A DNA stretch of 34,451 nucleotides from 43-108 sp001915545. Lineage in GTDB: Bacteria > Bacteroidota > Bacteroidia > Bacteroidales > Bacteroidaceae. Made by a program: the position numbers and the translations under genes. Under the pieces are notes generated by a model, which made no database searches, had not been told where the DNA came from, and saw nothing but the letters and a program-made list of their open reading frames with translations. Location of the stretch: assembly GCA_902491215.1 (NCBI GenBank), contig CABUGV010000038.1:1-34451 (forward strand), written 5' to 3'. This document shows positions 24,006 to 31,317 of this stretch, in pieces. Each line of letters begins with the position of its first letter. Positions within the stretch are counted from its first letter, which is position 1.

Positions 24006-25853
24006 ATGGCAGAAAAATTGGAAGTGAAGGAACTGGACAGCGTCGTTGTCCGTTTCTCAGGAGATTCCGGCGACGGTATGCAGTTGGCAGGAAACATATT
24101 CTCAACTGTATCTGCAACAGTAGGAAACAGCATAAGCACGTTTCCTGATTACCCGGCAGACATACGCGCCCCGCAGGGTTCACTGACAGGTGTATCGGGC
24201 TATCAGGTACACATCGGCGCCGGCAAGGTATTCACCCCTGGCGACAAGTGCGACGTTCTTGTGGCAATGAATGCGGCCGCTCTTAAGACCCAATACAGAT
24301 TTGCCAAACCAAACGCAACGATCATCATCGACACTGATGCATTCCAGAAGAAAGATCTGGAGAAAGCCCTGTTCAAGACAGATGATCCAATCAAAGAGAT
24401 GGGCATCGACGCCGACAGAGTAATCGCATGCCCTATCACACAGATGGTCAAGGACTGCCTGGCAGACAGCGGCATGGACAACAAATCTATGCTGAAATGC
24501 CGCAACATGTTTGCAGTAGGTCTGGTGTGCTGGCTTTTCAGCCGCGACGTAGAAATTGTGTTCACTCTGCTCAGGGAGAAATTTGCGAAGAAACCTGCCT
24601 TGGCAGAAGCCAACATAAAGGTTGTACAGGCCGGATACGACTACGGCCACAACACCCACAGCTCAGCATGCAACGTCTACAAGGTTGAAACAAAGGAAAA
24701 GACACCTGGACGCTACTTGGACATTACCGGCAACAAGGCCACTGCATACGGATTCATAGCAGCTGCAGAAAAGGCCGGTCTGAAGCTTTATTTGGGTTCA
24801 TACCCTATCACTCCTGCAACAGACGTTCTGCACGAACTGTCGAAACACAAATCACTCGGAGTGACAACCGTGCAGTGCGAAGACGAAATTGCCGGATGTG
24901 CATCGTCCGTGGGTGCATCGTTTGCAGGTGCACTGGCTGTAACATCAACATCAGGCCCAGGCATCTGCCTCAAGTCTGAAGCAATGAACCTTGCAGTCAT
25001 CATGGAACTGCCGCTGGTTGTTCTCGATGTTCAGCGAGGAGGTCCAGCAACAGGTCTCCCAACAAAGTCAGAGCAGACAGACCTTCTTCAGGTGCTCTTC
25101 GGACGAAACGGCGAATCGCCTATGCCTGTCATGGCTGCCACTTCGCCTACCGACTGCTTCGAATCAGCCTACATGGCCTGCAAGATAGCTCTGGAGCACA
25201 TGACTCCTGTAGTGCTTCTCACAGACGCCTTCGTGGCAAACGGTTCCGGAGCGCTCAAGCTGCCTGACCTCAAGGACTATCCGGAAATCAACCCTCCTTA
25301 CGTAAAACCGGAGATGAAGGGACAGTGGACACCATATATGCGAAATCCGGAAACAGGCGTAAGATACTGGGCCATACCGGGCACAGAAGGTTTCCAGCAC
25401 ATTCTCGGAGGTCTGGAAAAAGACAATGCAACAGGTGCAATATCAACAGATCCTGAGAACCACAACCTGATGACTCACCTCAGACAGGAGAAGATAAACA
25501 AGATACAGGTTCCTGACGTGGAAGTGGACGGTGATGAAGATGCCGAACTGCTCATAGTAGGTTTCGGAGGTACATATGGACATCTGCACGCCGCTATGGA
25601 CGAGATGAGAGCAAACGGCAAGAAAGTGGCACTGGCACACTTCAAATACATCAATCCGCTGCCAAAAAACACATCCGAGGTGATGAAGCGATTCAAGAAG
25701 GTTGTTGTAGCCGAGCAGAACATGGGACAGTTTGCCGCTTACCTGCGCATGAAGGTAGACGGATTCGTTCCTTACCAGTTCAATCAGGTCAAGGGTCAGC
25801 CGTTCGTTGTAAATGAACTTGTAGAAGCATTCAACGCTATATACAACGGCTAA
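24006..25853 (+). CDS. korA: 2-oxoglutarate:ferredoxin oxidoreductase, alpha subunit (gamma-alpha fusion)
   Basis: Part of the enzyme that interconverts 2-oxoglutarate plus CoA and succinyl-CoA plus CO2 with ferredoxin, a key step of the anaerobic partial TCA cycle. The 615-residue protein fuses the gamma domain at the N-terminus (VVVRFSGDSGDGMQLAGNIFS, residues about 10-190) to the alpha domain (from about 235, with LYLGSYPITPATDVLHELSKH and VQCEDEIAGCASSVGASFAGA). The C-terminal part (ELLIVGFGGTYGHLHAAMDEM) is the transketolase-C-like domain. Such fusions are usual in KorA. The start ATG 24006 gives the normal opening. Substrate specificity among 2-oxoacids is inferred from family resemblance. 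Confidence 0.92.
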   Translation: MAEKLEVKELDSVVVRFSGDSGDGMQLAGNIFSTVSATVGNSISTFPDYPADIRAPQGSLTGVSGYQVHIGAGKVFTPGDKCDVLVAMNAAALKTQYRFAKPNATIIIDTDAFQKKDLEKALFKTDDPIKEMGIDADRVIACPITQMVKDCLADSGMDNKSMLKCRNMFAVGLVCWLFSRDVEIVFTLLREKFAKKPALAEANIKVVQAGYDYGHNTHSSACNVYKVETKEKTPGRYLDITGNKATAYGFIAAAEKAGLKLYLGSYPITPATDVLHELSKHKSLGVTTVQCEDEIAGCASSVGASFAGALAVTSTSGPGICLKSEAMNLAVIMELPLVVLDVQRGGPATGLPTKSEQTDLLQVLFGRNGESPMPVMAATSPTDCFESAYMACKIALEHMTPVVLLTDAFVANGSGALKLPDLKDYPEINPPYVKPEMKGQWTPYMRNPETGVRYWAIPGTEGFQHILGGLEKDNATGAISTDPENHNLMTHLRQEKINKIQVPDVEVDGDEDAELLIVGFGGTYGHLHAAMDEMRANGKKVALAHFKYINPLPKNTSEVMKRFKKVVVAEQNMGQFAAYLRMKVDGFVPYQFNQVKGQPFVVNELVEAFNAIYNG

Positions 25854-25908
25854 ACAAAGGAGTTACCAAGAAAAAGATAAAAACACCGGCATCCGCTGCA
25901 ACCGCATA

Positions 25909-26949
25909 ATGACGGCAACAGAGATGCAACAAAAATATACAGTATATATGGAATATACAGCTAATGACTTCAAGAAGGGCCAGCCACGCTGGTGTCCCGG
26001 ATGCGGAGACCATTTCTTCCTGGCTTCGCTCCATAAGGCTATGGCGGAGATAGGTGTTCCGCCATACGAAACAGCAGTCATATCGGGCATCGGCTGCTCA
26101 AGCAGATTGCCTCACTATATGAACACTTACGGAATGAACACTATACACGGACGTGCCGCCGCAATAGCAACAGGATGTAAGGTTGTCAACCCTAAACTGA
26201 CCGTATGGCAGGTGAGCGGCGACGGCGACGGACTGGCCATCGGCGGAAACCACTTCATACATGCCAACAGACGCAACGTCAACATAAAGATGATTTTGCT
26301 TAACAACCGCATATACGGATTGACCAAGGGACAGTATTCTCCAACCAGTCCGCGCGGATTCGTGAGCAAGTCGAGCCCTTACGGCACAGTGGAAGATCCG
26401 TTCCGCCCTGCAGAACTCTGCTTCGGCGCCAGAGGACACTTCTTTGCACGTGCAGTTGCAACCGATCAGGAAGGAACAATAAACGTGCTCAAGGAAGCAT
26501 ATAAGCACAAGGGAGCAGCTGTGTGCGAAATTCTGCAGAACTGCGTAATCTTCAACGACGGCACCCACGAGTCTGTATACAGCAAGGAAGGGCGCAAGAA
26601 GAATGCCATCTACCTGAAGCAGGGCGAGCCTATGCTCTTCGGCGAGAACAACGAATACGGCCTCATGCAGGAAGGTTTCGGACTGAAGGTTGTGAAGCTT
26701 GGCGAAAACGGCATCACAGAGAAGGATATACTTGTGCACGATGCACACTGTCTGGACAACACTCTCCACTTGAAACTTGCCATGATGGAAGGTCCGGATT
26801 TCCCTATCGCCTTGGGTGTTATACGCGACGTTGACGCTCCTACATACGATGACGCTGTCAACGAACAGATTGAGGAAATCAAGGGTAAAAAGCCATACCA
26901 CAATTTTGCAGAATTGCTTGAAACAAATGATATCTGGGAAGTGAAATAA
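25909..26949 (+). CDS. korB: 2-oxoglutarate:ferredoxin oxidoreductase, beta subunit
   Basis: The thiamine diphosphate-binding partner of KorA. Signatures are QPRWCPGCGDHFFL and ISGIGCSSRLP (iron-sulfur ligand cysteines) and the TPP-binding stretch SGDGDGLAIGGNHFIHANRRN continuing into LLNNRIYGLTKGQYSPTSP. The 346-residue length assumes ATG 25909; in-frame ATGs at 25924 and 25948 are alternatives, and the conserved region starts near the last (MEYTANDFKKGQPRW). The korA-korB gap is 55 bases. No ferredoxin-like delta subunit gene is nearby, so this is the two-gene type with an external ferredoxin. A 284-residue antisense ORF is a shadow. Confidence 0.93.
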   Translation: MTATEMQQKYTVYMEYTANDFKKGQPRWCPGCGDHFFLASLHKAMAEIGVPPYETAVISGIGCSSRLPHYMNTYGMNTIHGRAAAIATGCKVVNPKLTVWQVSGDGDGLAIGGNHFIHANRRNVNIKMILLNNRIYGLTKGQYSPTSPRGFVSKSSPYGTVEDPFRPAELCFGARGHFFARAVATDQEGTINVLKEAYKHKGAAVCEILQNCVIFNDGTHESVYSKEGRKKNAIYLKQGEPMLFGENNEYGLMQEGFGLKVVKLGENGITEKDILVHDAHCLDNTLHLKLAMMEGPDFPIALGVIRDVDAPTYDDAVNEQIEEIKGKKPYHNFAELLETNDIWEVK

Positions 26950-26979
26950 CAAGCCCCGATAATCAATACGATGATATGC

Positions 26980-27018
26980 TTAAGGCACAGACCGTTTAAC
27001 AGACGTTCTGTGCCTTAA
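26980..27018 (+). terminator. korAB terminator
   Basis: TTAAGGCACAGA (26980-26991) pairs perfectly with TCTGTGCCTTAA (27007-27018) around a 15-base loop, 31 bases after the korB stop. The following TTGTCTG is only weakly T-rich. Confidence 0.7.
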
Positions 27019-27410
27019 TTGTCTGTACAGGCATATAAAACAAATGCCGATAAGGCGTAAATCGTATAGGGTAAACAATACAAACAGACAGGAATAAAAA
27101 TGCGCAAATTGCAAACTACAGAAAGCAGTACGGCTAAATAAACATGATAAATAGCAGATAATGAGGTTTTCAAATGTCAAATTCTCTATTTTTAAGCTAC
27201 AACATTTGGATATACCGCAACTAATCTTGATATTTGCCTTCCGAAAGAATATTAGATTTTTTCATAGTTAAGGTTTAGGTTAAAAAAGGGGACAGCGATT
27301 CGTGAGAACCGCTGTCTTTTGTTATTTTTGCATCGGAGTTCCAAGAAAATCTGGAGCAGCAATATATTGTCCATCCTTGTTGGGACATAAAAAAGAAAGG
27401 AAATACAGAT
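27019..27410 (+). promoter_or_regulatory. Leader region of the radical SAM gene: two promoters flanking a hairpin
   Basis: TTTG (27205-27208), 20 bases, then GATATTTG (27229-27236) is a near-consensus promoter. Further on, GACAGCG (27291-27297) pairs with CGCTGTC (27310-27316), and the stem can extend inward through TTC/GAA past one mismatch; TTTTGTTATTTTT follows. The second -7, TATTTTTG (27323-27330), overlaps that T-tract, so the hairpin may terminate or attenuate promoter 1 while promoter 2 starts below it. A small stem TGTCC/GGACA (27368-27387) precedes the start codon, and AAAGGAAA 8-15 bases upstream of the ATG resembles a Shine-Dalgarno site, unusual here. Confidence 0.45.
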
Positions 27411-28184
27411 ATGACAGTAATTTATCCATCTCCAATTTTCGGTCCTATACACAGCCGCCGCCTCGGAGTATCGCTGGGCGTAAACCTTCTGCCTCCTGAC
27501 GGCAAGAGCTGCACATTCGACTGTCTCTACTGTGAATGCGGATTCAACCGCGACTTCCGCCCTCGCCTGCCTATGCCGACACGACAGAAAGTTGCAGACG
27601 CACTGGAAGAGAAACTGAAAGATATGAAGGAGAACGGCCCTAAACCGGACGTTATAACTTTCGCCGGAAACGGTGAACCGACACTCCACCCCCACTTTGC
27701 AGAAATCATTGACGACGTAATAAGATTGCGCAACAAATATTTTCCTGAAGCGAAGGTCAGCGTGCTGAGCAATTCTACCATGATCACGCGCAAGGATGTA
27801 TTTGAAGCCCTTAAGAAAGTGGACAACAACATTCTCAAGCTGGACACGTTCAACCCTGACTACATAGAACATATCGACCGACCGAACATACGTTACGACG
27901 TGAAAGCTATAGTTGAGCAGATGCAGAAGTTCGAGGGACACTGCATAATACAGACTATGTTCATGAAAGGAACGTACAATGGAAAGGATGTGGACAACAC
28001 GAGCGACAAATTTGTTCTGCCGTGGATAGAAACACTTAAGAAGATTGCTCCTATGGAAGTAATGATATACACCATAGATAGGGAGACACCTGCACACAAC
28101 CTAAAAAAGGCTTCGCATGAGGAACTTGACCGCATAGCGAAACTAGTAAGACAAGCTGGTCTGAAGGTGCAGGAGGCGTTCTAA
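27411..28184 (+). CDS. Radical SAM protein (COG0731-like Fe-S oxidoreductase)
   Basis: The 257-residue protein has the [4Fe-4S]-SAM motif CTFDCLYCECG (CxxxCxxC) at about 33-40, preceded by the subfamily signature PIFGPIHSRRLGVSLGVNLLPP. A glycine-rich FAGNGEPTLHPHFAEII (the GGE-type motif, here GNGEPTLHP) and LSNSTM follow. COG0731-type proteins are relatives of the tRNA-wyosine enzyme, but the bacterial members have no established substrate. It is monocistronic, between the korAB terminator and a convergent M16 peptidase. An antisense ORF across the gene is a shadow. Confidence 0.85.
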   Translation: MTVIYPSPIFGPIHSRRLGVSLGVNLLPPDGKSCTFDCLYCECGFNRDFRPRLPMPTRQKVADALEEKLKDMKENGPKPDVITFAGNGEPTLHPHFAEIIDDVIRLRNKYFPEAKVSVLSNSTMITRKDVFEALKKVDNNILKLDTFNPDYIEHIDRPNIRYDVKAIVEQMQKFEGHCIIQTMFMKGTYNGKDVDNTSDKFVLPWIETLKKIAPMEVMIYTIDRETPAHNLKKASHEELDRIAKLVRQAGLKVQEAF

Positions 28185-28207
28185 AAGATAACGGGAAAAA
28201 TGAAACA

Positions 28208-28258
28208 CCCTCAAACATGTATGGACTCGTCACACAAGTTGTCCAACATGTTTGAGGG
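28208..28258. terminator. Shared terminator between radical SAM and M16 genes
   Basis: CCCTCAAACATGT (28208-28220) pairs with ACATGTTTGAGGG (28246-28258), with an inner GGAC/GTCC stem (28223-28226 with 28241-28244). TTTTATG follows on the plus strand. The genes converge here, so the hairpin can serve both. Confidence 0.85.
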
Positions 28259-28273
28259 TTTTATGTTTGTGGA

Positions 28274-29539
28274 TTATTTGTATATAAGAACCGAAAGGTT
28301 TTCTTCTGCAAGTATTTCACGTGCAACATCGTATACTTTTTCAGGAGTAAGCTGATCAAGATGCGAAATGGTATCCTCAATTCCTTCAAAACGGTTGTAA
28401 TGAAGGAAACATTTTGCCATGTCGAGGGCATAATTCTCAAAATTGTCACAGGCAACTCCTATCTGTCCCTTTATCTGCTTCATGGCGGCTTTGAAACGGC
28501 TCTCGGATAAAGGCGCATCGGTAAGACGGTCGAGTTCCTTGCGTACAAGCTTCATACAGCGTCCTATGTCATCTGCGTCACATCCGAAATATATCGCAAA
28601 GGTACCTGTATCTGTATAGTTCGTCAGCGAACTCTCTACGGTGTACACCAATCCGTTGTGCTCACGTAATGACACGTTCAGGAGAGAATTCATTCCGGGA
28701 CCAGCAATGATGTTGTTGAGAAAATACAGCGCTATGCGTCTTTTATCATCAGATGGATAAGCACGGCTCCCGATCATAACATGTGCCTGATGGGTTCCAC
28801 GCAGCTCAGTGCGGTGCTCGGCTGTGTAAGGTTTGAGAGGCATACGCCACTTGTTGCCGTGGAATACGTCGCCACGTGTATCTGTATCTAAATATACCGG
28901 AACAGACGGAACAATACCGGAACAATACTTCTCCACTGTACGAACAACATGCGAAAAAGGAATCTTGCCGAACACGAAGAAAATCATGTTCGACGGAACA
29001 TACAGGCGAGAAGTAAATCCCTGCAGGTCGGCAGTTTTGAAAGAACGTACCGTCTCAGGAGTGCCTAGGATGTCATGTCCTAGTGAATGCCCGCTGAAAA
29101 TCATGTGTTCGAACTCATCATATATAAGCTCTGCCGGCGAATCGAGATAGCTCTTTATTTCGTCGACAACAACTTCTGCTTCCTTATCCATTTCATGCTG
29201 CGGAAAAGTACTGTTGAACACAATGTCTGCTATTAGTTCAACAGCACGGCTGAAATCGCCCTTCATGAAAGCCGAATAGACAACAGTTTCTTCCTTGTTC
29301 GTATATGCATTGAGATCGCCACCTACAAGCTCCATCCTGTTGAGAATGTGCCACGCCTTGCGTTTGTGCGTGCCCTTGAAAATCATGTGCTCGCAGAAAT
29401 GTGCCGCACCGTGCTCGCAATCGCGCTCATCGCGTGTACCGGCATCTATTGCGATGCCGCAATAGGCAACGTTGGTCGGAGAAGGCATGTGTATGATGCG
29501 CAATCCGTTTGACAATGTATGAGTGTTGAATCTTTCCAT
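28274..29539 (-). CDS. M16-family zinc metallopeptidase (pitrilysin/processing-peptidase type)
   Basis: Predicted zinc peptidase of 421 residues. The inverted zinc motif HxxEH is AAHFCEHMIFKGT (His47, Glu50, His51), and a distal acidic ligand is expected in MDKEAEVVVDEI (residues 117-128). The opening (NTHTLSNGLRIIHMPSPTNVAYCGIAIDAGTRDE) and a later LNNIIAGPGMNSLLNVSLREHNGLVYTVESSL are typical of M16B, the single-unit form that works as dimers. There is no signal peptide, so a cytoplasmic location is likely. On the minus strand, -7-like TAACTTTG motifs (plus CAAAGTTA at 29548-29555 and 29580-29587) lie just upstream of the ATG. Substrate unknown. Confidence 0.92.
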   Translation of the reverse strand: MERFNTHTLSNGLRIIHMPSPTNVAYCGIAIDAGTRDERDCEHGAAHFCEHMIFKGTHKRKAWHILNRMELVGGDLNAYTNKEETVVYSAFMKGDFSRAVELIADIVFNSTFPQHEMDKEAEVVVDEIKSYLDSPAELIYDEFEHMIFSGHSLGHDILGTPETVRSFKTADLQGFTSRLYVPSNMIFFVFGKIPFSHVVRTVEKYCSGIVPSVPVYLDTDTRGDVFHGNKWRMPLKPYTAEHRTELRGTHQAHVMIGSRAYPSDDKRRIALYFLNNIIAGPGMNSLLNVSLREHNGLVYTVESSLTNYTDTGTFAIYFGCDADDIGRCMKLVRKELDRLTDAPLSESRFKAAMKQIKGQIGVACDNFENYALDMAKCFLHYNRFEGIEDTISHLDQLTPEKVYDVAREILAEENLSVLIYK

Positions 29540-29662
29540 AATCGCGGCAAAGTTACTCTTTTTTCTGCTACTAGCGGAGCAAAGTTATACAAATGGACTT
29601 CTTTAACGCATACAGCTCCAAATTAAAGATAGAATAATATGAGCCAACAACTTAAAAATATG

Positions 29663-29670
29663 TACATTTG
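29663..29670 (+). promoter_or_regulatory. Promoter -7 element TACATTTG of the second LOG gene
   Basis: TACATTTG is a full -7 match 19 bases before ATG 29690. It would place the transcription start near 29677 with a very short leader. It also argues against an upstream in-frame ATG at 29639, which would not be transcribed from this promoter. Confidence 0.55.
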
Positions 29671-29689
29671 CAAAGAAAAATTGATTATT

Positions 29690-30223
29690 ATGGATAAGAT
29701 TGGAGTTTTCTGCTCTTCGTCAAACAATATGGACGAAATCTACTATTCGAGTGCAGAGGCTCTCGGAAAGCTTTTGGGTAAAAAGGGCAAGACACTGGTA
29801 TACGGAGGTTCGCGATGCGGATTGATGGAAGCAGTGGCCCGATCGGCAAAGGAAAACGGTGCACGGGTGTTTGGAGTTGTACCTCGCAAACTGATTCAGA
29901 ACAACATGGTCAGCGACCATATCGACGTGACGTTTCATGCCGACGAACTGAGCGACCGAAAGCAGTGGCTTATAGGAGAATCGGACATTATGATTGCCAT
30001 GCCTGGCAGTGTAGGCACACTTGACGAGGCTTTTTCGGCAATGGCAGAAAACGTTTTCGGGATACACAACAAGAAAGTTGTTTTCTGGAACATCAACGGC
30101 TTCTGGGATGACTTGTTCAAGATGATTGACGGACTTAAGAGCAAAGGTGTTGTAAACAAACCTTTCGACACATGCATGATGCGTGCCGACACACTCGAAG
30201 AACTGGAAAAAATCATTGACTGA
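29690..30223 (+). CDS. LOG-family Rossmann-fold protein (second, divergent copy)
   Basis: A 177-residue TIGR00730-type protein starting MDKIGVFCSSSNNMDEIYYSSAEALGKLL. It shares the fold with the first LOG gene but differs at the substrate motif: PGSVGTLDE replaces PGGxGTxxE (second Gly to Ser), and LSDRKQWL replaces MHxRKxxM. Other landmarks are LVYGGSRCGLMEAVA and FWNINGFWDDLFKMI. It is nearer the typical YGG..G(L)M LOG pattern in the first half than the metK-linked copy. It may act on the same class of nucleoside monophosphates, or have changed specificity. pfkB-like kinase follows after 67 bases. Confidence 0.82.
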   Translation: MDKIGVFCSSSNNMDEIYYSSAEALGKLLGKKGKTLVYGGSRCGLMEAVARSAKENGARVFGVVPRKLIQNNMVSDHIDVTFHADELSDRKQWLIGESDIMIAMPGSVGTLDEAFSAMAENVFGIHNKKVVFWNINGFWDDLFKMIDGLKSKGVVNKPFDTCMMRADTLEELEKIID

Positions 30224-30290
30224 CAATCAGACACAGAAGCAGACTCAGAGACAAAAAGTTTTAAACAAATTCCTTAATACACATACAGCA

Positions 30291-31220
30291 GTGCGAAGAA
30301 TAATCGGATTAGGCGAAACAATCATGGACATCATCTTCAAGAACGAGGCTCCGACAGCAGCCGTTCCTGGAGGTTCAGTCTTCAATGCCATCATATCGCT
30401 TGGCAGAATGAAACAGAACGTCACAATGATAAGCGAAACGGGCAATGACCATGTTGGACATGCCATACTCCGTTTCATGAAGGAAAACGGTGTAAGCACG
30501 GAAAACGTCAACGTCTTCAGCGACGGACGCTCTGCCATATCTCTGGCATGGCTTGACAACGGAGGAGACGCCGACTATATGTTCTACAAAGACTATCCGA
30601 ATGCACGTCTCGAAGTGGAATGGCCGGAAATCAAGAACGACGACATCGTCATGATCGGTTCATATTTCGTGCTCAATCCGGTTCTGAGACCCAAAGTGAG
30701 GGAATTTCTGGAATATGCACGCAACAACGGTGCTCTGATATATTATGATCTTAATTTCAGAAAAACCCACAGAGCAGATGCTGTAAGACTGTATGCCGAC
30801 ATCCTTGAGAACCTGGACTATGCCGACATAGTGAGAGGTTCGACAGAAGACATATTCAACATCTTCGGATATGCCGATGCAGAGAAGGTATACAAGTCTG
30901 CAATAGAGTTCCACTGCAAAAATATGATATGCACTGATGCAGGAGGCGACGTTAAACTGTTCACCAACGGCAAATGCCGTTCATTCGAAACACGCAAGAT
31001 AGATGCCGTAAGCACTATAGGTGCCGGCGACAACTTCAACGCAGGAACAGTGTACGGTCTTGTCAGACACGGCGTGAGCCGAGAAGATCTGGCTTCACTT
31101 ACGGACAGCAGATGGGACAGCATCATCAAATGCGGAATAGATTTTGCTACTGATGTATGCATGAGCTACAGCAACTCTGTATCGAAGGAATTTGCAGAAA
31201 CTTACATGGCTGGAATTTGA
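30291..31220 (+). CDS. PfkB-family carbohydrate kinase, GTG start
   Basis: A 309-residue sugar or nucleoside kinase of the ribokinase/PfkB superfamily. Visible signatures are IGLGETIMDIIFKN and VPGGSVFNAIISLGRM (the N-terminal substrate-binding motif with GG), and near the C-terminus STIGAGDNFNAGTVYGLVRHG, the PfkB signature with catalytic Asp in GAGDNF. The start is taken as GTG 30291 (VRRIIGLGE, read as Met), because the longer in-frame ATG at 30183 overlaps the LOG gene and adds 36 low-complexity residues. Fructokinase is the usual automatic label for such proteins; the true substrate cannot be told here. Confidence 0.88.
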   Translation: MRRIIGLGETIMDIIFKNEAPTAAVPGGSVFNAIISLGRMKQNVTMISETGNDHVGHAILRFMKENGVSTENVNVFSDGRSAISLAWLDNGGDADYMFYKDYPNARLEVEWPEIKNDDIVMIGSYFVLNPVLRPKVREFLEYARNNGALIYYDLNFRKTHRADAVRLYADILENLDYADIVRGSTEDIFNIFGYADAEKVYKSAIEFHCKNMICTDAGGDVKLFTNGKCRSFETRKIDAVSTIGAGDNFNAGTVYGLVRHGVSREDLASLTDSRWDSIIKCGIDFATDVCMSYSNSVSKEFAETYMAGI

Positions 31221-31227
31221 TTTTAAG

Positions 31228-31291
31228 GGACGACAGTGCGCATGCCAGGCGGATATGTTGTCCGAAGATTTTTAAGGGGAGCGCCAGCTCC
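31228..31291 (+). terminator. Hairpins in the pfkB-helicase gap (terminator or helicase leader)
   Basis: GGACGACA (31228-31235) pairs with TGTTGTCC (31256-31263, one G-U), followed by GAAGATTTTTAA. A second hairpin GGAGC-GCCA-GCTCC (31278-31291) follows. The first could end pfkB transcripts; both could form a structured 5' UTR for the RNA helicase. No -7 element is seen between them and the helicase start. Confidence 0.4.
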
Positions 31292-31317
31292 AAGAAACAT
31301 TTTAACATCAAACAAAT

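Noticed and set aside
26098..26952. Long antisense ORF (284 codons) across korB, and similar ones in metK and the S46 gene
   Set aside because: They lie opposite genes with clear family signatures. Such ORFs arise from the codon bias of the sense gene, and none shows domain features.
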